Positions 34,116 to 44,566 of a stretch of DNA of 64,000 nt are shown piece by piece. The position numbers and the translations under genes were made by a program. The stretch's first letter is position 1. Each line of letters opens with the position of its first letter. The notes beneath the pieces are model-generated. The model was not told the DNA's origin and made no database searches. It was given only the letters and a program-made list of their open reading frames with translations. The DNA comes from Cristatella mucedo (Eukaryota; Bryozoa; Phylactolaemata; Cristatellidae). The stretch covers positions 1,137,001-1,201,000 of the forward strand of contig WPIO01000047.1 in the NCBI GenBank assembly GCA_009760855.2, in the 5' to 3' direction.

Positions 34116-34960
34116 AGCGCATTGAGATCGTTAGATCACGTGAGCAAACTGCTGCTGGTCTGGCACTGACAATGCAGCGTCAGCTGGTTTGCGAAACGAA
34201 ATGGGTGCCAGCATAATGCAAGCCACATTGACCGACCACAGTGCGATTGCTCTTGCCACTGGGACGTAGTAACGAACAATCAACAAGCAGGTGAGCTCGA
34301 CGCTCGTGCTCGTGGCTCGGAAAATGATTACAGCTGCGGAGCAGAGGCAGCTGGTCTCGTCGAACTTGGTATAGGATTCAGTTCCCTCAGTCTCTGCTGA
34401 AGCGACAGCTTGCCTGCGGTATATTTCTGTCGATACCAAATTTCATTCAGTAGAGGCAGTTCAGCAGAAATAACGCAGCAGCGACGGTTATGCATCGTGG
34501 ATTTAGCTCGAATGCAAGCATTAGAAGCTAGCAGCTTTGCCCAGCCTGAGGCCGGATGCTCGCATAAAAGGTGGGCATTAGCTCCTGGAGGCACAGCTTT
34601 GAACGTGTCCCGTTGTCATTTCGCGGTCGAGCAGACGTCGGCAGAGTGGGCTTAGTGAGTGCTGAATAAGTCGTTAGCGGAAAACTGACGAACCTCATCA
34701 GAGCAACGGCCTTGCATGCCGCCGGCGCGGCTGCCTGATTGGTTCCGGTGCAATAGCAGCAATAACAGCAAGAACACTTGCGCAGGAAATACCAGCCGGC
34801 CACTGTGGGCTTGCCGTGTTTCCTTTTTTTTTAATTTTCCGGCGTAGCGGCGGCTGTGTTTGTAGACGTCCGACACAACTGAAGAAACAACTGCAGAGCG
34901 ACGTGCACTGGCCATGGGCCGAATGGCCGACCTCTTACCGGGCATCGTTCAGGGCCACTA
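34116..34960. other. Unclassified DNA
   Basis: Several overlapping frames of 80-100 codons occur on both strands at 34131-34945, with no recognised motif. Two TTTTTTTT-like runs lie near 34825. Confidence 0.35.
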
Positions 34961-35120
34961 TCCACTGGGTCATAGCCCAGGGGTAAGGCACTCGCTCTTC
35001 ACGACTCAGGTCGTGGGTTCGAGTCTTGCAGTGGACGATCCTGTATTGCCCTCTGCAGGTGGCGGGATAGCCGTTAAGGCTCCTCCGCAGCTATACAAGA
35101 GGATGTTCAATCAGATACAC
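34961..35120 (+). mobile_element. SINE A variant
   Basis: The head CACTGGGTCATAGCCCAGGG, GGTAAGGCACTCGC and B box GGGTTCGAGTCTTGC is tRNA-like but differs from the main family A head. The middle (GGACGATCCTGTATTGCC) and the tail (GGGATAGCCGTTAAGGCTCC, GCAGCTATACAAGAGGATG, TTCAATCAGAT) are family A. Confidence 0.8.
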
Positions 35121-36330
35121 ATTTTTATTAATTTTAATTACTATGATGAGTGCAAGAGGTGTGAGGAGGGATTAGTCTAGGCAAGCGAACTGGCTGAGGT
35201 GGGCAAGTTTGCCGAGCTGCAAGCCAAGTGGTCTACGATGGAGAAAATTGATGCTCCTGAGGCAGCGAATGCCCCTAGCTGTCCATGAAGATTATTTCTG
35301 GGATAGGAGGAAAATATTTGACTTTTCTGAGTAATTTAGCTTTGCATTCGCGTCTCCATGCCTTAATAATTAAGAGTTTGAACTATTTCACACGTGCAAT
35401 CGTTTATGCATCCGTTTTTCATTATTGTTCTGAAGCTTATCGGAAATTAGGAATATTACAAAAGTTAGCATTATGATTGTTGATGATTTATCAGCATAGA
35501 GATTGGAAGACTAAATGACGCACACTAGCTCGCTTGGGTATATGTGCCCAGAGCTCATAGCGAAGGCCCTTTATTGCATTGAAGAATATGAGCTCTTGCT
35601 CACAGGCCTACATTGATAACCACGTAGCATTCACCCCCACCATACAAGTCGCCTGTAGTTTGAGTTATCGCTAGGTGACGGAGCTAGTTACCCGATTGCA
35701 TTTGAACTTTGTGCTGAACTGTATGGTCTGCATCACTTGTTCAGGCTTCTTTGCTTCGCCATAAGAACAGCACTTGGCTGCTTCTCTGTCATTAGCAGAT
35801 CGATGGCGGCGGGAAGACATCGAATGTTTCAGGCGTCACTATCGGAGTACCTCGGAGGCCATCGAGAGGCGTAGTTGCGATGAAGCAATCGAATGCCTGC
35901 ACCCGAACTCAGCTGCTGGACTTTGTGAGCGGTTATCATGGCGATGGTGGGCCTCGAGTTCTGTTCGACATGTCACTTGGCGTCCAGGCTGCTTAGATGC
36001 CTCCGCAGCTAGTTAACCTCACCACCACCTACGACATCGCCCGACGCAGTCGGTAAATCACGAGAAGCTAAATGTTATGAACAGGTGCTCAGTAGGTATT
36101 TCCGTGGATCGCGGAATGCTTCGGTAATGTTAGTGGGGGCGAAGTGAACCCTTAGACGAAAGCAGAGCATGCTTACGTGGCTTGTCACTTATCTGCTAAT
36201 TGTGCATGGCAATCCTCGATGTCTGCAGTGCTATTCTGAGGTCACCCACATCGGCACAGCTTCAACGCTATCCCGTGTCTCCCAGACGCAGTAACTCGGG
36301 CGACGGGCGCTGCGTTTACATTAAGAGGCC
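35121..36330. other. Unclassified DNA
   Basis: A short plus frame of 80 codons at 35774-36016 has non-repetitive composition but no recognised domain. AT content is higher at 35285-35500. No transposon block was found. Confidence 0.35.
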
Positions 36331-36407
36331 GTGTGTGTGTGTGTGTGCATGTGTGTGTGCATGTGTTTGTGCATGTGTGTGTGCATGTGTGTGTGCATGT
36401 GTGTGTG

Positions 36408-36462
<55 letters not shown>

Positions 36463-36566
36463 GTGTGTGTGCTGGCGTGTGCGTGTGCGAGCACACGCAC
36501 ACGCACGCCCGCACGAGCACACGCATGCACGGGCGTGTGTGTGTGTGTGTGCTCGTGCGGGCGTGT
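36331..36566. repeat. GT minisatellite/microsatellite with an inverted repeat
   Basis: 36331-36480 is (GT)n with a regular GTGTGTGTGCAT periodicity of about 12 bases. At 36506-36523 ACGCCCGCACGAGCACAC is matched by its exact complement GTGTGCTCGTGCGGGCGT at about 36547-36564. The long Cys/Val frames here are artefacts. Confidence 0.93.
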
Positions 36567-36644
36567 GTGTTTGTGAACGCTCTCGAGCTTGCGCATGCTC
36601 AACCCAATGTGCCCAGTGGATGGCGCTCGAACTTCACGGCCCAG

Positions 36645-36850
36645 AATGTAATAGTAACAGTAATACATTTGTGTAGCGCCCACAGAGGACTGAATGTCTC
36701 CCTAGGCACTTGAGAGATGCTGCATGTTAAGCATTACCAAATACTTAGTGGTAAGATCCACAAGCAGCAGGCAGGCACACTAAGCAGCCGGCACGAGCTA
36801 GTAAGCAGGTACATGCACACGAAGGGCGAATCACAAAGACCCACCAATCG
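36645..36850 (-). pseudogene. LINE-1 3' fragment
   Basis: AATACATTTGTGTAGCGCCC and ACAGAGGACTGAATGTCTCC are the complement of the 3' end. AAGGGCGAATCACAAAGACC marks the right part. A stretch with repeated AAGCAG...GGCA motifs lies in between. Confidence 0.75.
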
Positions 36851-36950
36851 TAAGTTTGAGTCCTGCCGCGACAATCCTGCATCTTCCACTGCAAGCGGTG
36901 TCATAGAAATCAGGACTCTTCTGCAGCATGTTCAATCAGCTGAGCTTTGC
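36851..36950 (+). mobile_element. Decayed SINE A
   Basis: A B-box-like GTTTGAGTCCTGCC is followed by CACTGCAAGCGGTGTCATAG, GGACTCTTCTGCAGCATG and TTCAATCAGCTGAGC, in family A order. Confidence 0.6.
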
Positions 36951-37347
36951 TATGCTCTTGAGCATGTATACGCTCAGGCTAACGAGAGCATGCACACTCT
37001 GATGCACCTTATTCGTATACAGCAAGCAGCGATACAGTATGCATATACTGCTCATCATGGATGTTCGCAAATAAAAAATTTTAAGATTTACTGGAAATAG
37101 CACTGGATGGCGGTGTCGTGTAGTTTAGCACTTGCATGAAGAAATTCAGTACAACGTGACAGCCTAATACACCAGGGCGTGTTGGCTAGTGCAGCGGCCA
37201 CAGATCGATGCCAATGCAGGTTGACGTTTCATGCTTTGCCTTTATCGGCAACTGGATGCAAGCCGTTAATCATCCACGTGCATGCAAGTTACAGCAAATT
37301 CAATCATTCATTGTAGTTTCAACACCTCTCCTGCTCACAGATATAAA
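36951..37347. other. Unclassified DNA
   Basis: Part of a plus frame (36717-37100) crosses the SINE/LINE remnant on its left, so the frame is unlikely to be a gene. No other structure was seen. Confidence 0.35.
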
Positions 37348-37495
37348 TAATAATATAATTCAATCGTATAGCACCCCAAGAGAACTTAATCTCTATTCAG
37401 GCGCTTCACATATTCCAAGGGGCTAGAGCCTACGACCTCAGCAAGCCCTTGGTCGGGGCGAGCACCTTAACCGCTTGACCAAACCAACTGGGCAG
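37348..37495 (-). mobile_element. SINE B, nearly full length
   Basis: The minus strand reads AGTTGGTTTGGTCAAGCGGT, TAAGGTGCTCGCCCCGACCA and a B box with GGCTCTAGCCCC. The tail GAAGCGCCTGAATAGAGATT, AAGTTCTCTTGGGGTGCTAT ends in TATATTATTATT. That ending resembles the LINE-1 (ATT)n tail. Confidence 0.9.
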
Positions 37496-38284
37496 ATTTA
37501 ATGAACTGTCTGCTAGTAGCCTCTCTGCGTTGAAAGATTCGAGCCCGAAGCCTCGTAAACGTTGTATCATAGGCGAGGAATGCCATGTGAGCTCCCGCGA
37601 GAAAGCTCTTATATGTGTGCTTTTTCATACTAAGCCAGCATGTCTTGTTCTTAGGGAATAACAGTGTCCACGGCCAATGCCTCGCAGCAGGTCGAATTCT
37701 CATGCAGGAAAGTCATTGGGCGATGGATGATGCATTTTCGACTAAACGTGCTGAACGAAACTAGGCTCTTCAGAGCGTGACATTGAGTCCACATGGTGCA
37801 TACTTCAGACGATTTCCGAACTTTGGAAATAACTGTTCACACGAGCCCGAGACTACAAAAAGGAGCAGACACTGACCCCTGAGGTTATACAATTCGCAAT
37901 CCGGTGCTAAAGATGCAATTGTATGCTGCACGGCTGTGGCCTCGAAACCTCCCCCCTATACCTATGACTCGCCCTGAATTGCAGCACTCTTATAATGGCT
38001 GCTCAAACTGAACGTTCAAACAGTAGCCGACACAATGCCACTACAATCTAAGCAGACGCCTTTTTCGTCGTCGGAATCGTGCGTCATTTTGAAGTTCTGT
38101 CCTCCGAAAGCAGCGTGCGGGTGGCGCGAGACGAGCGGTCGGCGACGCGTAGACAAGGAGAGCAGCTGAACTGAAGTCGACGACTACCCGACGGATTGGT
38201 TGCTGCCTGGGCGAGCATAACCTACAAGGAGCTCATCAAAAACGCAACCAAAAAGGCCAACTGTAAAATCTGCAAGAAGCAGGC
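37496..38284. other. Unclassified DNA
   Basis: No repeat match was recognised. 38080-38210 is more GC-rich. The minus frame 37467-37703 overlaps the SINE and is not credible. Confidence 0.35.
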
Positions 38285-38480
38285 ATAGTATAGTCATGTA
38301 CATGCACACTAAAGACGAATCGCAAAGACCCACCAATTATAGCAATAGACAGGTGCGCTTTGAGTTTTTCTTTTTAATGTCGTCATGTCAGAGGACGTGA
38401 GTCGGTGGTGAGTTTCAGGCTTAGGGAGCATAGGAGCTACAGGCCTAAAGGTCTCGGACGGTTTTGAGGTTCGCACGAGT
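38285..38480 (-). pseudogene. LINE-1 3' fragment
   Basis: ACATGCACACTAAAGACGAA, GACAGGTGCGCTTTGAG and GGTGAGTTTCAGGCTTAGGG are the complement of the LINE 3' UTR and ORF end. It adjoins a plus-strand LINE fragment at 38490. Confidence 0.72.
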
Positions 38481-38489
38481 TATGATCAC

Positions 38490-39535
38490 CAAGTCTGTCC
38501 TTAGTGCCTCTAATTTAGTCCCTTTAGAATCCTTGGCACTGCATTGAAATATTTTAGGTCCGATCTCAGCTCGAGGTTTCAGAGCATGGACGTCAAAAGA
38601 TTACGGTCGGCCAGGGAGCCTTTTAAGTACGTGGTATTCCAGAGGTCAGTACTCGGTCAACTTCCTTTCACAACTTACACGACACTTCCTCTTGCCGATG
38701 CGAGTGCAGAACGCCATGCAGACCTTCGTGATCATACACAAGCACGTGCATGATCATGTCATCATGTGCATGATGTGCATGATCATGTCATGATCATGCA
38801 CATCATGCACACAACGCAAAGCCGAGTGCGCTTTCATGCCCTTCTGCCTTTCAGCATTTATAACTCGCTCAAATCGCTAGGATTCCTAGGTATTGCTATC
38901 ACCGGCACTGGGAGGGCAGCGGTGAAATTTCTCAAACTGAATCACGTTTAAAAAGACCTAGTAGTAATAGGAAAGCATACACGTTACTCTGGAATGGGAA
39001 AGCCCGGCCCAGAGATCTCATGCTGGTTGTGCACACAGTTGCAGGTGCCCTTTTCCAAAATTATCTTCCACTAGCTCCACAGTCACGTCTGCTTGACTTT
39101 TGAAGTACAGTATTTGCAGGTCTTCCTGGATGTACAATACAAAAATATACAGTGGGTGGAAAGCTCTGCAGCTAGAGAGCTTTTCTGTCGTGACGTCGAA
39201 ATGCCATATTGTTATGGAGAACCACTTCCCACCGACTTGAAGTGGCTCTCCATCAAGGAGCGTACTGATTTGTGGCTCTGTCACTCACTTAAAGGTTATT
39301 TGATTCTCTCACTTTAAGCCAACCAATCAGAAGTACTTGCTCTTCCGGCTTAGCGACATCCCATCAGCTCTTCTGATTAATCAAGATATTTAGTTATGCC
39401 TTAAACGACGTTAAATCCTTAGGAGACTCTGCCTTCAGTTCCCTACGCTTCCAAAGCCTGGAACTCACTTTTGTCCTGCCACCCCGCGTTGACTTGACAA
39501 GATTTAAAATGAACATAAAACGAATCTGTTCCTCG
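38490..39535 (+). pseudogene. Decayed LINE-1 copy (RT and C-terminus)
   Basis: The frame 38544-38753 matches WFRSYLSGRLQSVDVN and LADVIAKHN regions in altered form (FQSMDVKRLRSAREPFKYVV). After a palindromic insertion, FLKLN is readable near 38925. At 39093-39317 the SAARELFCRDVEMPYCYGEP block corresponds to [20 protein letters not shown] of other copies. The ORF end is seen near 39490. No active frame remains. Confidence 0.78.
38765..38811. repeat. Perfect 47-base palindrome
   Basis: Arms of 23 bases (38765-38787 and 38789-38811) are exact complements around one unpaired T at 38788. The arms consist of GTGCATGAT/CATGATCATG motifs, and the sequence just to the left repeats them. It sits inside a decayed LINE RT, replacing the catalytic region. 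Confidence 0.95.
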
Positions 39536-39544
39536 CAGTATTTT

Positions 39545-39722
39545 CTCTATCTGGTGAGCCGTGATGGCACACTAGATAAAGCAGTTGCTTTTCACGACCT
39601 CGGACCAGAGGTCATGGGTTCGATTCCTGTGGTGATCAATCCTTTATCGCCGCTGCAAGCTGTGGTGATAGCCGTGAAGGCTCTTCTGTCGCTATACAAA
39701 AGAGGCTGTTTAGTCAGCTGGG
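39545..39722 (+). mobile_element. SINE A, nearly full length
   Basis: The head GTGAGCCGTGATGGCACACT, CTTTTCACGACCTCGG and B box GGGTTCGATTCC form a clear Pol III promoter layout. The tail GTGATAGCCGTGAAGGCTCT, TCTGTCGCTATACAAAAGAG ends AGTCAGCTGGG. Confidence 0.92.
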
Positions 39723-39789
39723 TTTTTTTTATCTGAGCGAACTTTCTTTGGCAAGTTTATACATGCTGATGTCGCACTATGCGCAAAGT

Positions 39790-40269
39790 TTAACAACTAC
39801 GCAAATAGCAGGCTTCCTTTAATACGTACGCCCTTATTTTATTCGGCCGTTTAAGAAGTTTACACCTTCGTAGCTTTGCCTTCCGTCTTTCTTCTTTCGT
39901 TTGTCTTAGCAGCTCCACCAGCAAACACCTTCTGTTCAAGAAAGAATTGAAAGCACGAGAAATGTGACCTGTCGGAGCCGATGACGCTCTAGCCACGCCA
40001 ACGTCCTAGACATATCGTAGCGATTTGACGCAACTATGCTCTCAATAAAAAGTCGTTCAGTGTAAAACGTCACGTGCTCCTTAAACTCAGCAAGGAAACC
40101 TTCCGCGTCGTCCTCTTCGTCGAAGGCTGAACGACCAATTTTGACTTCTAGAAGACTGCTTTCACTATCCACTGCTTCGCAATCTTGTTCCCTAATTGCC
40201 GCTTGTCCGAAAAAGCAGGGCCTTCCTCTCAATGCCGAATGGTTGCTCTACTGGCGCCTTTGACGCCAT
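39790..40269 (-). pseudogene. Candidate host coding sequence with two frame breaks
   Basis: An ATG at 40269-40267 has a strong context (A at -3, G at +4) and opens MASKAPVEQPFGIERKALLF, then hits a stop. A one-base change at the TTTTT run near 40214 would connect it to the 99-codon frame ending at 39936. That frame is acidic then basic (AFDEEDDAEGFLAEFKEHVT, then DMSRTLAWLERHR). A second one-base step near 39945 leads to a third frame ending at 39790 with a Lys/Arg-rich end (KEERRKAKLRRCKLLKRPNK). CAG|GT at 39971-39967 could instead be a splice donor. I recognise no family. It could be a real exon with homopolymer errors, or a decayed gene. Confidence 0.4.
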
Positions 40270-41377
40270 TCTTTTAGTAGCAACGACGAAGGTTCACCAT
40301 TTTCGGCGCCTACGCCTGTTCGCCACTTACGGGCCTCCGTAGCGTTTCATCGGTCCCAAATACTAAAGTAGCCGAAACGGGAACAAGCAGTGAGAGACCG
40401 CGTTAGCCCAGCCTTTGGCCAGCGGTGGGCTCACCTCGCGCGGGCGGGCGGGCAGCGGCGGTAGTAGCCTCGTGGCCCACTGCAACCGACAGCTGGTGCA
40501 TCAGAGTGCGAGCGACCGCAATGGCCGACAGTGGTCACAGCTGCTTGCAACACAGGCGGCAGCGGTGGCGGCGGCGGCGACGGCGGCGGCGGCTGCTGCT
40601 GCCAGCCGAAAACGAGAATTCGATTACGACCGTCTAGTCGCTTGAAATTGCGGCACGTGTTAGGCGTTTGACAAATAGTTTCCCAGGGCTATTGAGAGCG
40701 TAGGAGAGCATATAACCCTTCATTCGGAACCGCTCACGGTGGTGCCACAGTTTCCACTCGGTGAGCCGCGCTTGCCGCAGTTTGTTACGTTTGGCCATAG
40801 CGAGTAACTGCATTCGCCGGCGATCGAGTCGACGGCGCCCGTGCTAACGGATAGGGACGCATGATCACGTGACTATTCCACACCCCTTCGTGTGTGAGCT
40901 CGGCATAGGGAAGGCGCAGCTTGGGTCCGCCGTCCGCAACTGGCGAGCGAACGGATCTAGCTGCTAGCTACCTAGCTGTCAGCTCGTGCTTGCTGCCGGC
41001 GGCGATGCAGTGTCTACTCTTCCGAGAAGGAGGCGGAAAGTGCCGCCGCATTGGGGGTTGGCTGGTTGCTGAGCCGGTGCTCTCTAGCGACGAGAGCGGC
41101 AGCGCTTTAGGGTCGGCGCGATAGCTTCCTAGCTGAGCTCAACGATCTGAACAGAGCCCTCCCATTCACTCTCTGAAAGCGCAGAAATGCCAACTCTGCC
41201 TGCGGCAATTGAGCTCCGCTCGCCGACTTGATTCGAGCTCGTGCTAGTCAAAATCGTCGAGATTTTTTCAAGCAGCATCGCACTGCGACGGCTGCCGCGG
41301 CAGGCCCAGAGAAAGCACCAGCGGCTGAGTGCGATGGCTTTCGGGAGACAAGGCTTAGATTTAGCTAAGAGACGACT

Positions 41378-41378
<1 letters not shown>
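40270..41378. other. GC-rich block, possible promoter or first exon
   Basis: GC- and CpG-rich from about 40400 to 41110, with CGG/GCG trinucleotide runs at 40560-40600. Overlapping plus frames at 40415-40645 and an ATG at 40521 (short frame, purine at -3) exist, but the frames are composition-driven. It lies upstream of the minus-strand candidate that starts at 40269, compatible with a shared promoter region. Confidence 0.35.

Positions 41379-41423
<45 letters not shown>
41379..41423. repeat. (CT)n microsatellite
   Basis: About 22 CT units. Open frames across it are artefacts. Confidence 0.95.
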
Positions 41424-41426
<3 letters not shown>

Positions 41427-43689
41427 CTGGCACTCTGCCGCACTTCAAGCTGCATGCACCGAGCGCTTTGCACCACCCGCACGATTGGACCGCTTCTTTG
41501 AGGCGAACTGAAGGCCGGATCAAATTTGAAAAAGTGCTCATTAAGAGGTTACGGTAGCGGTGGCTCTGTACCGATCTGCGATGTTTCTTCACCTGCCGAC
41601 TGTCCGCCGAGAAAGTGGAGAGTCGCATGCGAGCTACGGATGAAAATTGGGTCGCTTCCGTCGATCTCGAATCCTTCATCGCTGTACAAATCCGCATGCA
41701 CTCGTTCAGTCAGATCTCTAGCCTTGAAACGAAGCCACCTTCGATTTTTAAAGCAGGATAAGCAAGCAACAAGGGGCTTGGACTTGCGGTTGCCAGCACT
41801 TCTCAAAACTCCACCCTCAGGACATTAAGCACCGAGTGGCGCCGCGAATCAAACCCTAAATAGTTCGGATGGCGTCCGCTCTATGGCGACCGAGTCCTTG
41901 CTGCACGTGCTAAGCGTTGCACTGTAGCGCTATTGCAGGCACTATTTGAGTGCCTGGTGATGAGTCTGAAATTCGGCCATTATTGTTGTTAGATAAGGAG
42001 TAGTAGCTATGAAAGCTTTGACGCGAAGACGTGCTTTGACGTGCATGCAAACCTGCTCCTCGCCCTTTCGCTAACCTAGCTGCAGCACTAGGTAACGCAA
42101 TTTTAGCTTTCGAATTTAGGAGTTATTTCTTATTTTCTTTGTCGACAGAATCATAATAACTGTCATTATCCCTTAAAATCTATGCTCGCATGATCAGGGT
42201 ACTGATGACCTGAAAACATATCAGAATTCTACAAATTAAGATATATATTGTACACGTTATAAAATTCAGTGCAAGAAAATATATTTAGCAAGCAACGAAT
42301 GTGCACCTTACTATTGAGTTATCTTGAAATTTTAGCGTGAGAAAGGATTCAGGGTTTGTCTTTATCCCCAACAAAAATTTCACCATACGGTTTGTAAGTC
42401 TTCCAAGCATTAACAGACACTTTCATAAACCACTTTTTTGGCTATAGTTTTGATAACGTGTACACAAACTTAGCAGTATACATCTGCAGGGTGCAAGCAA
42501 GCTCTTGACGCTATAATGTCCAAGAGAATAGGGCTCTTCAATGTTCTCATAACCTCCAAGAAATTGGCTACAATGTTAGCTGAAGGTTCCTGTATTGTTG
42601 CACTTCTATGAATACCTTTCTATAGTGTCAGGTTCTACTAGCCCTCACTAATTCAGGTAGAAGTGCAACTCTTTCTATTTATGCTAATCTGACGTCAAAC
42701 AACCTTACCGAATTGCGAAGTCTGAGGATTTTAATGTAATATCATTGGCTTGACTACAGGAGAAAAGTCTTTGTAGAACATCTGCTATTTTCTTTGTATT
42801 TTAGGTATCAGACATGATTAAATCACGCACCTGCTTACTTGAAGATAAAGATAAGAAGAATATGTTACATAGCGTAATCGCTGCAGCTTTGTAAGGGCAT
42901 GTGATGCCAGCTTTCACGTGACGTCAGCAGCTCGCTCTCAAGTTCGTGCGTGGTTGCCACCCAAGAGATCCTCTAGAGCGACACGCTAGGTGATCCAGGC
43001 TTCTGCCTCTCTACTGTCGCCTCGACCCGTTGACACTCCATGGCACCCGGAACGACGGTCTGAGAGAGTCACTCATTTTTCATTTCAAGACTAGCCACCA
43101 TTTTTAGCCCATTTCAGTTTAAAATAGCGTTGCCTAGCATACGGGCCGCTAAGAAAAGATGCCTAAATTGTAGGTAATTGCACTTGTGCCTCGGTACCCC
43201 TTTGTTTCAGCAGGTCGGGGGGGGGGGGGCTCCCTCAACTTCTATACAAACTGTTTGGCTTAAATCTGTACAGCAAAATTTCAAAATTAAATAATGGCAA
43301 GACCATTCTAGTAGTTACAGTAAAACTCTGTGTTACTCAGAAATAGGAAAACGTAGCTCCTAAAACGGACCCGGCCTAGCACGTCCCCTGAAGCATCTGC
43401 ATCAATTTGTCACTTATGTCACATTACAGCACTTTTCTCACCGAGCTTCACTGACAGCCCGTTAAGCCGCTTGTAGAGTCTGTGGTTCTTGTCATTCAAT
43501 TCGAGATCACTCCATTTCCTTGCTCTGGCCAACGTATCCCTGACTACGCCTCAGGCTGGGCATCTTAGGAACCACTCTTCTGACTAAAATTGTGTAGGCT
43601 CGCTTCTATCCAACGTCAAATCTTTTTGATTTCGTCCGTTTAATTTGCATGCTCCCATTGAAATCACACGGAACTTCGACGGAATCGGG
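41424..43689. other. Unclassified; AT-rich from 42090
   Basis: The left 400 bases keep open frames on both strands (41526-41828 plus, 41549-41806 minus). From 42090 to 42890 the sequence is AT-rich with stops in all frames. A G run of about 12 lies at 43217-43229. This is the longest stretch in the window without a recognised transposon. Confidence 0.4.
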
Positions 43690-43912
43690 AAATCTCCTGG
43701 AATGAAATATTTTTTTAAAAGAAGCTAAAAACTCAAGTGCACCCCACAACGTCGCTCCATCGGTGTGAATTGTCCTTTGCGCGTGTGACTTTGGATGCTG
43801 ACACTGTGCATTTGATCACCAACCTATGGACTTGCTTTCTCTAAAGCACGAATAAAGTGGCTAGAAAGAGAACTAGATCTTTCAGAGCCCTTTAAAATAT
43901 TCTTCTTCTTAT
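43690..43912 (+). mobile_element. LINE-1 3' end fragment
   Basis: AAAAGAAGCTAAAAACTCAA, TGACTTTGGATGCTGACACT and the hairpin region AGTGGCTAGAAAGAGAACTA, GATCTTTCAGAGCCCTTTA follow the LINE 3' UTR order. Confidence 0.68.
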
Positions 43913-44130
43913 TACTATCAGAGCTATTAGAGGTTGATACACTAATGACCCTGCCTGATACGGGCTCAATTCATGTTTACACACACTTATTTCGTGCATA
44001 CCCATGCATACGGTGTACCTATTATTGATCGGAGTGGCAGCACGAAACACGTATGCTAGCATGCACCCTTCTCCCTACCTTAGCATGCATCTTCCAATGG
44101 GTGGGCTTACGTAAGGGCTCATGTGGGTCC

Positions 44131-44566
44131 TCATGCAAGAGATCGCATGGGCAGTACAAGATAGACATCCGTGAAACTGACTGCTACTGAAATATTTGTG
44201 CTTCCCTTCCGTCGACAGTCCATTTCGAAGGCGAGCCCAAAAGTGCAATAGATGAACAATTGTGCAGCCTTTATTAGTGGCTTGGGATTGATTGCGTCCT
44301 GGTATCTTCGTAAAGCTTCGATTCGGCGGCGACAACGACGAAGTTCAGCGTACAAGGTCGTCTGAAGGAGAGCTCCTCCTTCGGAACAATTTGCTCGCTG
44401 ACCATCGCTGACCACTCAGCTTTCGTCGAACGTTTGGCAGTTCGTAAAATTCCTGGCGATCGCTTTCGGCAACCCCATCAAACCGTTGCACTGGCGATCG
44501 TACTGAGTGGGGCCTCATAGCACAGATCTGCTTGTGTCGCTTAAACGAAGGTACCTCCAAAATTCA
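44131..44566 (-). pseudogene. Candidate coding sequence broken by a 10-bp duplication
   Basis: Two overlapping minus frames (44560-44345 and 44415-44131) join exactly if one copy of the tandem duplication TCGCTGACCA at 44395-44404/44405-44414 is ignored. The combined frame is about 140 codons, with ordinary amino-acid composition and an Arg-rich helix-like part (AELRRCRRRIEALRRYQD). No ATG is seen before the opening stop near 44566; the first in-frame ATG is near 44518. Product unknown. It could be an exon or an element ORF. Confidence 0.4.

Noticed and set aside
36200-36713. Cys/Val- and His/Thr-rich frames up to 158 codons
   Set aside because: Produced by the GT/AC array; every phase stays open.
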